Source: Spinacia oleracea (Eukaryota > Streptophyta > Magnoliopsida > Caryophyllales > Amaranthaceae). Taken from it: a DNA stretch of 64,000 nucleotides. The notes under the pieces were generated by a model. That model was given only the letters and a program-made list of their open reading frames with translations, made no database searches and had not been told where the DNA came from. Shown in pieces: positions 44,623 to 55,804 of this stretch. Location: the NCBI RefSeq assembly GCF_020520425.1, contig NC_079489.1:19430001-19494000 (forward strand), in the 5' to 3' direction. The translations under genes and the position numbers were made by a program. Position 1 is the stretch's first letter. Every line of letters begins with the position of its first letter.

Positions 44623-47600
44623 CTATACATAGTATTTCTTTAGCATGTTGGCATTCCAGCTGTTCTTCAATTCTCTTCCTTCCATCGTCATTAGATGGTA
44701 CGAGCCTAGGGCTACCTCTTTTGTGATCTGGTAAGGTCCTTCCCAGTTGGCAGTGAATTTTCCTTCTGCCTTTCCCTTTCCAGTGGCAGCTGTTCTTCTG
44801 AGGACCAGACCCCCCACTTGCATAGGTCTGTGCTTTACCCTCTTGTTATATGCCCTGCTCATTTTTTCTTTGTTTGCTGCCAACCTGAGCTCTGCTTGCA
44901 GTCTGACCTCTGGTAAGAGATCTAATGCTTCCCTCATACGCTGCTCATTAGTGCCTTCCTCATAGTATTGCACTCTAAATCTAGGTAGACCCACTTCGAC
45001 AGGCAGGACCGCCTCAGCCCCAAAAGCTAGTTTGTAAGGACTTTCCCCTGTTGCTTCTTTTTCAGTGGTCCTGTTGGACCACAAGATCTCTGGAATAAGG
45101 TCGGCCCATGCACCCTTAAAATCTTCTACCTTCTTTCACAGTGCTCCCAGGATTTGCTTATTTGCTGCCTCTGCCTGACCATTGCTCTGGGGATGGCATA
45201 CGGATGCGTATGCGAATTTTATTCGTAGTTCAGCGCAGTAATCCTTTATAGGAGTGCAGTCGAACTGTGTTCCATGATCGAAGACTAAACTTTCTGGGAT
45301 GCCGAACCTTGTCACAATGTTCCTCCAGATGAAGTCCTTCATCCGCTTGGCTGTTATGCTTTTAGTGGGCTCTGCCTCAATCCACTTAGTAAAATAGTCA
45401 ACTGCCACGATCAGAAATTTTCTTCCTCCGTTCGCTGCTGTGAATGGCCCCAGGATATCCATTCCCCACTGGGCGAATGGTATAGGGTTGATGATTGGCT
45501 GTAAGTCATTAGAGGGCTGGTTGATCACTGGGGCGAATTTCTGGCACTTGTCGCACTTTTTAACATATGCTTGAGAGTCACTTACCATGGTTGGCCAATA
45601 GTATCCTGCTCTGAGAGCTTTCACGGCTAATGTCCTGCCACCTATGTGATTTCCACATATTCCCTCGTGTATTTCCTCAATGACTCGTTGCGACTCCTCT
45701 GTTGACACACATCTTAGCAGAGGCAAGGAAAATGATTTCTTGTACAGTTTACCCTGGTAAATGACGAACCAATGCTCGTTTCGTATTACTTTTTTCTGCT
45801 CTTGCTCTGCCGTGGGAAGGCCCCTTCCCAGCTTGTATGAGACTATACTGTCATACCACTGTGGCTCAGTGTCAATGAAGTTAACTGCAGGCTTTTTGTC
45901 GATGCTCTTTTCTTCCTGGACCTCTACCATTACTGTTCTTTCCAAGTTCTGTAACGTCGAACTTGCTAATTTGGATAAGGCGTCTGCTTGGTTGTTCTCT
46001 GCCCTGGGAACCAGTTGAATCTCAAAGCTCTCTAGCTGGGCTACTGCTTCTTTCATCAAGGCCAAGTACCTCTGCATAGACGGTTCTCTGGCTTCATATT
46101 CGCCTCTATATTGGCTGGCCACCAGCTGCGAATCGGTTTTGAGCACTATTTTCTTAGCATCTGCTGCTTTGCACATCTGGATTCCTGCGATTGCTGCTTC
46201 ATACTCTGCTTCGTTATTTGAAGCTTTGAATTTGAATTTTATAGCATATTCAAAAACGTTGCCTTCTGGTGATACCATTATGATACCTGCACCTGACCCT
46301 GTGACTACAGCGGAGCCGTCTACCGAGATCTGCCAAGTCCCCAATGGCTCTTCCTCCTCTTCGTACGATGCCTCTGCTATGAAGTCTTCCAGTGCTTGTG
46401 CTTTTATGGAGGTTCTGGGTTTGTACTCGATGTCATATTCCGAGAGTTCCACTGCCCATTTCAGGAGTCTACCAGAAGTATCTAACCTTTGCAACGACTT
46501 CTCTAAGGGTTGATTGGTTAACACTTGCACTTTATGTGCATCAAAGTATGGTTTCAATTTCCTGGCAGCTATCATGATTGCAAAGGCCATTTTTTCAATC
46601 AGGGGGTACCTCTGTTCTGCGGGGTTGAGGATGTGGCTGACAAAGTAGACTGGCTGCTGGATTTTATTCTTCTCGACTACCAGAGCTGCTGCTACAGTTT
46701 TCTTGGAGGCAGAGATGTACAGCTGCAATATGTCCCCCACTTCTGGTCTGGCTATGGTTGGGAGGCTCTTCAAATGGTTCTTCACCTCTTTGAATGCTTT
46801 CTCTTGCTCTTCTCCCCATTTAAACGTTTTATTTCCCTTTAGCACCTGGAAAAATGGGAGGGACTTATCCGCGGACTTGCTGATGAACCTGGTGAGTGCT
46901 GCCATTTTCCCAGTCAACCTCTGGATGTCTCGTATGTTTTTCGGTTCTGGTAGGTTGAGTATGGCCTCTACTTTTTCTGGATTGGCATCAATTCCTCTTT
47001 CACTGACCAGGAACCCCAAAAACTTTCCGGATTTAACACCGAACACGCATTTTTTTGGGTTTAACTTCATACCAAATTGCCTCAATGTTGCAAAGGTTTC
47101 CTTCAGATCTCCAATGTGATCAACCTCCTTTTTGCTCTTGACTATGGAGTCATCTACATACACTTCCACGTTTCGGCCTTTTTGTCCTGCGAATATTTTG
47201 TCTACCAGTTTCTGGTATGTGGCCCCTGCGTTCTTTAGACCAAACGGCATAGCCCTGTAGTTGTAAACTCCAGCGTCTGTAATAAAGTCTACGCACATCC
47301 TCCATTGACCATTCGCTTTCTTTACCATCACAACGTTAGCCAACCATTCTGGGTAGTCACACTCTTCTATGAATTTGGCTGCTAGCAGTTTGCTGATCTC
47401 TTCCTGGATGGCTACATTTTTCTCTGTCGAAAAAGTTCTTTTCTTCTGTTTTACTGGCCTGACTTCTCTGTTAACATTCAACCTGTGGACCATGACGCTG
47501 GGATCAATCCCTGACATTTCGTCAGCAGAGAAAGCAAATATGTCTGCGTGCTCTCGCAACAGATCGATGATATTTACCCTCAGGGAAAGGTCTATATCTG

Positions 47601-49980
47601 TGCCAATTCGGACTGTTCTGTCCTCTACCCCTTCTTCCAGTTCTATCTCCTCTGTTTCTTCTGTTGGGGCCAGCGCTAACAGTCCTTCTTCACGATTCTC
47701 AAAATTTTCCATGTCCAGTAGTGCGTCTTTTTTACGCTCTGCTCTCTTCCTCTTTCTGGACAAGGGAATGTCTGCCTCTGCCAGGGGTGGGGGTCTGGGT
47801 GGTTGTTTCAGGGCTGTGTGGTAGCATCTCTTGGCCTGCTCTTGGTTTCCCTTGACCTTAGCTGATCTATTATCATTCGTTGTGTACATCATGGTGAGGT
47901 GATAAGTAGACACCACTGCTCCTGCATCATGGATAAATGGTCTGCCCAGAATGGCGTTGTATGCTGCAGGTACTTTCACTATCATGAAATCAACCATGAC
48001 ATCCTTGATATCTTTCCCCTGCCCAATTTGGACAGATAAGCTGACTATTCCTTCTGGTATCACCGTTGCCCCTATGAAACCAATTACTGGGTAGTTAACT
48101 GGTTTTACGTGTTTTTCTTCGATCTGCAGCTCTTGGAAAGCTGGCCAGAATAGAATGTTTGCAGAGCTGCCTCCGTCTATCAGGATTCGATGGATTTTTC
48201 TGTTAGCCACATCCAGAGCTAATACCATTGGGTCATCGTGGGGATAAATTATGCCCTTACAATCATCTTCCGTAAAGGTACACTGTGGGATTTTCGGAGG
48301 GGCAGGCCATTTTCCTGAGTTATGGTAATTAACCTGGTGTTTAAATTCGCTGACACTGGCCTTAGCACCGCTGGCTGTAGTACCAGCGTAAACTGGTCCT
48401 CCTGTTATGACCAGTATATCATTCGACCTCTTCTGATCTGCTGGGTTATTCTGCTTTTGCTCTGTCTTTCTGTTATCAAATCGACCATCATCATCCCTGT
48501 TTTCGTAGGTCCTGCTATACGAGCTTTTTGCCTTAAATTGTGTCAGGTACCCCCTTCGGATCAGGTCCTCAATGTTATCTTTCAAGTGAGTGCACTCCTC
48601 TATGAGATGACCATGATCCTTGTGAAAATCACAGTACTTCTTCGTGTCCCTGTATTTGTTGTACATTTTCGGTGGTCTCTGCCATTTCTCATCCTCCTTG
48701 CTAATAGCTAAAATCTGGGTTCTGGATGCAACCAAAGGAGTGTATTCGCTGAATTTGCCTCGCTTTTCAGTTTTAAACTCACTACTTCTTCCTCTGACCT
48801 GCCCGTGCCAATCCTTTCTGGGCTGTTGATTTTCTCTTTTGTCTGGGTACTCTTTTTTGTATGGCTCTTTCTTGCTCTGACTACCGTAATTGTTCTCACT
48901 TGCCACATATCGTCGTGAGGTTGCTCTGCCAATCTCTTCACTTTTTATAAATTCATTTGCCTTCCCCAGCACCTCTGCCAGGGTTGTGAATGACTTTCTG
49001 CCCAGATAGCTCTTGAATTCTCCATCCCGCAGACCAGTCATCATAGCCAGGACTGCTACCTCTTGCTGTAACTTGGGTATATTCGATGCCTCCATATTAA
49101 ATCTGGATATGTACTCCGATTCCTGAGGTCCTTGGATGACTGACATCAGCTCCCCTGTCATCCTTTCTTTGGCAATGTTTGCCACATATTGGGTGCGAAA
49201 CAAGATAGCTAACTGCCGGAAAGAGGTTATGGTGCCTTTGGGTATTTTACCAAACCAGCTCTGTGCTATCCCCTCTAGAGTGGAAGGGAAGACCTTACAC
49301 CACATAGAGTCTGTGTTGGTATATAGCATCATGTGTCCCCCAAAGGCAGAGAGGTGATTCGTTGGGTCTGACTTTCCGGAATATTTGCAGGTGGGCATTT
49401 TTATCTTTTCCATTTTTTCCGAGAGTATCTCATCACAGAAGGGGGAATTATCAGGCTTAACTATTGCTCGGGTGGGATTTGGCATACCTGACCCGGAGTG
49501 GTGCCTCTGACTGGGTGCTTGTTCGGTCCTTGCTCTGGGTTGAGCTCTGCTTGGCGTGACACTTTCTGCCTCATATTCTTGGCTGTCAGCCCCTTCCATC
49601 TCCTGCTGCAGATTCCTCCTCCAGACGTTCGGACTGTTTTGGGGTCTGGGACGTTTTCTCCTCTGCTGAACCTCAACCTCTGGGGCTGTCCTCATGACCT
49701 GGGCTCGTGGTGTTGTTTGAGTAAGGAAGGTCAGGACTTCTATGGCTGTGCGCATCTGGTCGGGTGAGAACTGTGCCCCCAATCATGCTAGTGAGGCACT
49801 GGTTGGAATTGGGATACCCTGGACCTGGCTAGGGGTTGCCATAGCTCTGGGTTGTGGTGTCTCTCTTGGCGGACCAAGACTCTGAGGCATGCCGAACAAG
49901 GGTACATTTGTGGTTCTCTGGTTGTTTTTTGAGGTGGGTGGTTCTATCTGCTGGATTATCGGTTCGCTTGACTCAGTCAT
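44623..49980 (-). pseudogene. gag-pol polyprotein of Tat element (two stops, RT deletion)
   Basis: The natural ATG is at 49980 (MTESSEPIIQQ). An in-frame TGA at 49783-49785 interrupts gag, and another at 45136-45138 interrupts integrase; the frame resumes after each and ends at 44623. Domains on the 1548-residue middle part: gag from about 120; zinc knuckle YCDFHKDHGHLIEEC near 385; protease IDGGSSAN near 534; RT with MPFGLKNAG and YVDD near 875; RNase H1 about 1000-1130; second RNase H (WQISVDGSA...NNEAEYEA) about 1149-1280; integrase HHCC near 1375 and DDE core from 1445. Between RMCVDF and ITDAGVY the RT palm segment holding its first catalytic Asp is missing, in frame. No active RT is possible. 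Confidence 0.9.
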
Positions 49981-50024
49981 TACGTGAGAGGGTAGGTCTT
50001 TTAGAAGCAAGGTCTGGGAAGTCC

Positions 50025-50042
50025 CCTCCTTCTAGCGCCACT
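50025..50042 (-). other. Probable primer-binding site of Tat element
   Basis: On the minus strand the sequence directly after the 5' LTR reads AGTGGCGCTAGAAGGAGGGG. A TGGCGC start is common for plant gypsy primer sites, but I cannot name the tRNA with confidence. Confidence 0.45.
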
Positions 50043-50625
50043 TGTTCCGAGTATGGAACTGGGAGGACGTTCCGAAGCACCTTGGCCCTGTCAAGCAGAG
50101 CAAACGTGAGCTAACCTCGGGGGTTTTACCGAGGAAACCCCCTCCGATGCCTAAGTCAGCAAATAGATAAGAAGTCTTTAGAGAGAGAATATAGAGAGAA
50201 GGTGGAGCAAGTACCGTGTGTAAGAATGTGTCCCATCATGAGTGATGTGGGTGCTATTTATAGGCGTACTATTCTGTACTTTGGCCTATTTGGATGCCGC
50301 CACGTGTATGACGGCGATGTACTTTATTCTTTGTCGTTGTCGTTTAGCCTGCGGGTCCTTTCTTGGACTGATGCAACTTTATCTGGCTCTGCTCTATGTC
50401 CTACATGTGATCTGGGGAGGTTTGATCTGCCTGGGTTGCGTATGCTTGGCTTGGGGCTTAGAGTCTTTCTTTGACTTGGGTGTGTCCTGGGTGTCAGAGT
50501 TTGCTCTGTCATTAATGTTCTGTCCTATCTGGATATGACCCCGTACAACTAGTCCCTCAAGAGTAGAGCTGATCTTTTAAGTCAGATCTGCTCTTCTGTC
50601 CTTGATCCGGATATGACCCCGTACA
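50043..50625 (-). repeat. 5' LTR of Tat element (right)
   Basis: 583 bp, TG...CA, abutting GTACA at 50626. It lies 524 bp from the start codon of the downstream NBS-LRR gene, transcribing away from it. Confidence 0.93.
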
Positions 50626-50630
50626 GTACA

Positions 50631-51149
50631 TTACAATTATTATAATTGATTTTACATTAGGGTTGCATTTACCCAATTTTTGGTAACTTTGAACATATTT
50701 TGATTAACTTATTATAAACTTTTTTAATGAGGATAAACATTTTAAAGAGTTACATGATTACTTTTATATATGGTACTCCGTATGTTATTAGTGATCGATT
50801 TTGAAAGGATAATTTTATTTAAACGAAAAATTTTATTATTAAAAAAGAATTTTACATTACACTAGATAACTTTAAACATTTTAACTCAACTTTTACAATA
50901 TTTATTGTGCACCACCTTTAAATAAGAATTTGGAAGTTCTGCTTAATAATGTTATAAAAAAAAATATGATCTCACGTTACACGTAATGACGAATGACTCG
51001 TATAAACAATCGTGCCAACGCCTAGTTTTGATTGAATATCAACGAGGTTGATTATATACTCCAGGAGTCCAGGCCATTAGCTAGTTGTAATACATCCCCA
51101 AATCAGTATCACGATTTAAAGAAAAAACACATTAACACAGTTACAAAAA
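50631..51149 (+). promoter_or_regulatory. Promoter/5' region of the CNL gene
   Basis: 519 bp of AT-rich non-coding DNA between the LTR and the CNL start. Several TATA-like stretches occur (for example GATTATATACTCC near 51049), but none can be assigned as the real one. All longer-range promoter sequence has been displaced 11.6 kb by the retrotransposon. Confidence 0.45.
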
Positions 51150-54100
51150 ATGGAAATTGGACCACTGATATCTGTTGCACAAACTCTCCTAGCAGCCCTT
51201 CAATGTACAGAGCTTAAAGAGATTTTTTCCATCTTAGGCTACAAACCCAAGCTTGACAGCCTCCAACAAACGGTCTCCACAATTAGGGCTGTGCTCCGCG
51301 ATGCAGAAGCCAAGCAGGATCTCTCCTATGCAGCGCAACTCTGGATCGAAGAGCTTAAGAACGCTGTCTATGATGCAGATGATTTACTAGATGAGTTTGT
51401 CACTGTTGCTGAACAAAAGTATCTAGTACTTGAAGGTGTTGGTGGAAATTTATCCAACAAAGTCAACCTCTTCTTTTCTCGTCTCAACCCACTTGTTGTT
51501 GCTTACAATATGTCTCAAGGTGTTAAGATGATAAGGAAAAAGTTAAATGATATTGCCAGTAATCATACACAGTTTGGCTTTAGCGTTGACTATCAGCCTA
51601 GCAGGAGGAAAAGAGAGGAGACTTGTTCTTATGTTTTTGCAGATAATATTATTGGAAGAGAAGATGATGTGGAAAGGATTGTAGCTAGATTGCTAGATTC
51701 TAATGTTTCACAAGATGTTTCTATTCTTCCTATTGTCGGAGTTGGAGGGCTGGGAAAGACTGCCCTTGCTCAACTTGTTTATAACGATGAGAGGGTGAAG
51801 AATGAGTTCACCTTGAGATTGTGGACTTGTGTCTCAGATCAAGACCAGGAACAGTTGGACATAAAAGAGATTCTTGGTAGAATTTTGGAATCTGTCACAG
51901 GTCAAAAGCATGATGGAAGCTCGGTAATGGATCAGGTTCAAAATAAGCTTCAAGCACACCTAGAGGGAAAGAATTACCTTCTTGTCTTGGATGACGTATG
52001 GACTGAGAATCGCGATGAATGGCTTAAAATGGTACAATTCTTGATGGGATGTCAAAGGGGGAGTTGGATTGTGGTAACTACACGGTCTAGAGAGACAGCA
52101 AGAGTTATAGGTAATGGTCCTGCGTATGAGTTGCAAGGCTTATCTGAAGGGAATTCCTGGTGTTTGTTTGAAAGACTGGCATTTCAACAAGTTGAAGAAC
52201 AAGCAAATCCCTCTGAGGAATTACTTAAGATTGGCCTTGAAATCGTTAAACAATGTTCTAATGTTCCCCTTGCCATAAGAGTGGCAGGAAGTCTTCTTTA
52301 TGGTCAAGACAAAAATAAGTGGCTATCGTTTAAGGAGATTGGATTAACCAAAGTTAAACGAGGTGGGCAGAGCATCATACCCATATTGAAGCTTAGTTAC
52401 AATCAATTGGAATCCCCGTTAAAGAGTTGTTTCAGTTATTGTGCATTGTTTCCGAAGGATTTTGAGATAGAGAAGGAGATGCTTATTAGCCTTTGGTCAG
52501 CACAAGGCTATATTGTGCCACTGGATGAATGTCAAAGCCTTGAAGATGCCGGTGATGAATATTTTTCTATTCTTTTGCAGAGATGTTTCTTCCAGAACAT
52601 AAAAAAAGATGAATATGGTGGAATCATCTCATGTAAAATACATGATCTCATGCACGATATTGCACAAGAAGTTGCAGGAAAGGATATTTGTGCAATGAAT
52701 TTTATCACCGGCAACTTAGACAAAAAAACGCGTCATCTATCCCTTATGAGAAGAAAACAACATAAGCCAAGCTTTTTCACTAAGACTCAAATTCGTAGCT
52801 ATCTTCAAGTTGGCGGGAGGGACACATTACATGTTGATAAAATACTGGAAAGTTACATGTGTCTTAGGGCATTAGACTTGAAGAAATCAGATATCAAAAG
52901 TTTGCCTGCTACAATAGGTAAACTGTTGCACTTAAGGTATCTTGATCTCTCTGGAAATAATGGGCTAGAGGTGTTCCCCAAATCTATCACACAACTGCAT
53001 AATCTTCAAACTTTAAAATTGAGATGGTGTGATAGATTGAAAGAACTTCCAAAAGATTTGAGTAAGTTGGCTAAGCTTAGGTTGTTGGATATCAAGGGCT
53101 GCAATGAGCTGACTTATATGCCATCAGGCATGGATAAGTTAACTGGACTTTGTTCTTTAAATGTGTTTGTGGTTGGTCAGGAGAATTCAAGTTCGAAGCA
53201 ATATTTTCATCAGTTGGAAGAACTAAAAGCTCTCATGAACTTGAAAGGTCATCTGACAGTCCGGATACGAATTCCAAAAAATGTTGCATATGTTCAGAAA
53301 ACCTGTAAACAAGGATATCTAAGTAGCAAGGAGCTTCTGAATCATATACGGTTTACTTGTGAACATTTAGAGGTAGATGGAAGAGTGAATTATGAGGAAG
53401 AGTTGCTCGAGAACATGTTACCACATTCTAACCTCAAAGGGTTAGAGTTGGTTGGGTACTATGGTAGGAGAATGCCGAGTTGGGCAAGAGAAGATAAATT
53501 GAGGGATTTACTCCCAAATCTTGTAAAAATCGAACTTGTAGATTGTTGCGAGTTGCAGTATCTTCCACCACTAGAGAAACTGTGTTATCTGAAATCCTTA
53601 GTGCTTGAAAGTATGATAAATCTTGAGTACATAGAGAATACTAGTAGTAGCAGTTATACAACACCTTCAGTGTCAGAGTTATCATTCTTTCCCTCCCTTG
53701 AAATTCTTCAATTATATGATCTGCCAAAGTTGAAAGGATGGTCAAAAGGGAATACAAGTAGTTGTAGCAATGGTCAAGCCTATTCCTGTCTATCACCATT
53801 ATTTCCTCGTCTCTCTCTATTGTGGATCAGTGGATGCAGAGACCTGACATTTATTCCTCTCTGTCCTGCTGTGGAAAGCCTCAGTCTTTACAATTTCAAT
53901 GAAAGACTGAGTATAATGAAGTTTCAGGATGATCTCAAAGAAGGCTTTGGTTCTGAAAATTCAAGGCATGCCAAATTGAGGTTCATCAGTACAGACAATG
54001 CAAAGTTTCTAAAACTATTACCGATGGAGGCTTATCAGTGTCTGAATAAGATTCGTATTTGCCGGGACACAGAGTTGGAGAGTTTGTCAGAAGTTGAGGA

Positions 54101-54455
54101 GGTTTTGCAGAGTTGCTCGTCTTCCCTACGTTACTTTGAAGTTTTTGATTGCCCTAGCTTAAAGAGTCTTTCTGGAGGGTTAGAACATCTCACTGCTTTG
54201 GAGACGTTATCCATTGAGCACGCTCACAATCTGACAATCAAACAAGAAATACAAGGAGGTGACAATGGAATGATATCCCTTCCTCAGAGTCTCCGTTACT
54301 TGCGATTTATTGATCTTCCGAAGGTGGTGAATCTTCCCAAAGGTATGCACTACTTAACAAACCTCCAATACGTCATAATTAGGAATTGCAAAGGACTGAA
54401 ATCTCTGCCAGAGTCATTGCATAGTATGACGTCCCTTAGGAAACTTGAGATTTGA
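51150..54455 (+). CDS. CC-NBS-LRR disease resistance protein (RGA/WOLF-like)
   Basis: Single-exon gene, 1101 residues, ATG 51150. The Rx-type coiled coil (about 1-150) contains WIEELKNAVYDADDLLDEF. NB-ARC (about 165-510) shows P-loop GVGGLGKTALAQ near 196, RNBS-A LRLWTCVSD, kinase-2 LLVLDDVW near 278, RNBS-B GSWIVVTTRS, a GLPL variant NVPLAIR near 370, RNBS-D CFSYCALFPKDFE near 426, and IHDLMHD near 497 in place of MHD. Irregular leucine-rich repeats fill 560-1101. Such intracellular receptors detect pathogen effectors and trigger defence. From memory the motifs agree with spinach WOLF/RPF proteins. The frame ends at TGA within KLEI-stop; 26 further in-frame codons follow to TAA at 54534, suggesting a late nonsense mutation. 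NB and kinase-2 motifs are intact, so it may still act. Confidence 0.93.
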   Translation: MEIGPLISVAQTLLAALQCTELKEIFSILGYKPKLDSLQQTVSTIRAVLRDAEAKQDLSYAAQLWIEELKNAVYDADDLLDEFVTVAEQKYLVLEGVGGNLSNKVNLFFSRLNPLVVAYNMSQGVKMIRKKLNDIASNHTQFGFSVDYQPSRRKREETCSYVFADNIIGREDDVERIVARLLDSNVSQDVSILPIVGVGGLGKTALAQLVYNDERVKNEFTLRLWTCVSDQDQEQLDIKEILGRILESVTGQKHDGSSVMDQVQNKLQAHLEGKNYLLVLDDVWTENRDEWLKMVQFLMGCQRGSWIVVTTRSRETARVIGNGPAYELQGLSEGNSWCLFERLAFQQVEEQANPSEELLKIGLEIVKQCSNVPLAIRVAGSLLYGQDKNKWLSFKEIGLTKVKRGGQSIIPILKLSYNQLESPLKSCFSYCALFPKDFEIEKEMLISLWSAQGYIVPLDECQSLEDAGDEYFSILLQRCFFQNIKKDEYGGIISCKIHDLMHDIAQEVAGKDICAMNFITGNLDKKTRHLSLMRRKQHKPSFFTKTQIRSYLQVGGRDTLHVDKILESYMCLRALDLKKSDIKSLPATIGKLLHLRYLDLSGNNGLEVFPKSITQLHNLQTLKLRWCDRLKELPKDLSKLAKLRLLDIKGCNELTYMPSGMDKLTGLCSLNVFVVGQENSSSKQYFHQLEELKALMNLKGHLTVRIRIPKNVAYVQKTCKQGYLSSKELLNHIRFTCEHLEVDGRVNYEEELLENMLPHSNLKGLELVGYYGRRMPSWAREDKLRDLLPNLVKIELVDCCELQYLPPLEKLCYLKSLVLESMINLEYIENTSSSSYTTPSVSELSFFPSLEILQLYDLPKLKGWSKGNTSSCSNGQAYSCLSPLFPRLSLLWISGCRDLTFIPLCPAVESLSLYNFNERLSIMKFQDDLKEGFGSENSRHAKLRFISTDNAKFLKLLPMEAYQCLNKIRICRDTELESLSEVEEVLQSCSSSLRYFEVFDCPSLKSLSGGLEHLTALETLSIEHAHNLTIKQEIQGGDNGMISLPQSLRYLRFIDLPKVVNLPKGMHYLTNLQYVIIRNCKGLKSLPESLHSMTSLRKLEI

Positions 54456-54536
54456 GGCTGTTCAATGAACTTGAAACCAGAAAGATTCAGAAATCTGAGA
54501 GGGAAGGAATGTCATACATCAGACGATTTAGAATAA
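54456..54536 (+). other. Probable former C-terminus of the CNL
   Basis: Directly after the TGA the same frame reads GCSMNLKPERFRNLRGKE and a short acidic tail to TAA (54534-54536). GC.MNL is the expected continuation of a leucine-rich repeat (LEI.GC..L). This supports a Trp (TGG) to stop (TGA) change or similar, but the ancestral codon is inferred. Confidence 0.55.
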
Positions 54537-55256
54537 GATTTGTTTGATGAATTTGATGTTATGTTAGCTTGAGTTGTGCAACAACAACAGATCTTAGTTC
54601 AGTAAGTTTATTAAAATTTTTTTTTTTTAATTGTTAAAAGGCTAGGAATGATATGTTCGATCGTGATCATATCTGCTGTAAGATTGCTGAGGTATTGATA
54701 AACTAGTTATCTCTTCATTTGATTTTCTATTTTACACTCTCGGCCTATAATCAGCTTAACATCTACTATTGGAAGTGAAGTCTATGTTCTAAATTTTAAG
54801 AATGTATTTCAAATATCTGATTCCTTTTTGTATCAGTTTACATCTTCACTTAGATTCCAAAGTCCATGTTTGCATGATATGTAGACTTTCTGACTCCTTT
54901 CCAAATCAAAATCTAGATGGAATCTCCAAAATTTTTGTAATATTTTCTCCGTTGACTCTTGGTACTCTTTAGACTGAGTTGATCAGGATTGGCCTAACAT
55001 TTTACACATCCTTGACTGCCTGACATTTTCATTGCTCACAAGTAACAAGATCTGAAGGCCTCTCTGTTTCATTGTTATACTGAATATACTCCCATGCTGT
55101 TTACAGAATAACAGGAATACAGGCAATAAATATTGTTCAATATCCATATCGTACTGTAATTTAATTATTTGTGCAACTATTATAGTACTTTCTTTAATAT
55201 GTGCTTAAGTACGAGTTTGTAAATTGAATAGAATTTGCAAGTCTTTCAGTTAACTG
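54537..55256. other. Intergenic after CNL
   Basis: Contains the CNL 3' flank with a poly-T run near 54618. No gene or repeat recognised. Confidence 0.5.
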
Positions 55257-55804
55257 TATGACTCAATGTTTCAGTTATATCGTTTTTGCAATAAGTTAAC
55301 ACTTTATCAATTTACCTGTATTAACTGCTCACTTAAAGGAAAAAACTGAACAAGTCACAAGTACAGAACCTTAGTTTTAAGATCCAGGAGTTCTGCAATC
55401 AGGCTGCATAACTGAATTTTCTACTCTTAAAAGACATTTGGACTGCAGACTGGATACTGGATACTGGATACTGGATACTAAACTGAAGATTACCCGTTAT
55501 ATCCATTAACCAACTTTTTCTGTCGAAAGTCATAACATTTTACTTCTATGGCATAGTAGCAGTAGCAATGTAGCATGATCCAAAATTTACTTGAAAGAGG
55601 TAGAGTTAGTTTGCTACTGTCATCAACGTAACTCATAATATCCTGTAAAATATAAAATGTAAAGTTATTCATCTTATCAACCTAACCAAAGAGTCTTAAG
55701 ACTATGTCGAATTGTCCATAAATACAAGCTCTAATTTATTGGGATATATATAAACATAGAGCAAAACTTTTTACATAAGCAACCTTCAGCCTTCTTACTG
55801 GTTC
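55257..55804. other. 3' flank of the propeller gene, duplicated in part
   Basis: 55257-55372 and about 55448-55573 match 36143-36244 and about 36530-36640. It includes four runs of a 9-bp GGATACT-type repeat (55448-55482), which has only two copies in the duplicate. The 55574-55813 stretch is absent from the duplicate, with AGC at both edges. Confidence 0.7.

Larger units (their letters stand above)
39012..50625 (-). mobile_element. Tat-lineage Ty3/gypsy LTR retrotransposon, 11.6 kb
   Basis: LTRs at 39012-39595 (584 bp, 3') and 50043-50625 (583 bp, 5') start and end TG...CA on both strands and are flanked by GTACA on both sides (39007-39011, 50626-50630). On the minus strand the order is LTR, gag-protease-RT-RNase H-second RNase H-integrase (44623-49980), tandem repeats, antisense gene, LTR. 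A second, archaeal-type RNase H after the first, and an antisense ORF with the putative-gypsy-type-transposon domain, are documented marks of the Tat lineage. The LTRs differ by three substitutions and one 1-bp indel, so insertion is recent. Coding damage makes it non-autonomous. Confidence 0.93.

Noticed and set aside
45761..49767. Many plus-strand ORFs of 60-150 aa opposite gag-pol
   Set aside because: Shadows of the gag-pol frame on the other strand; no domains.
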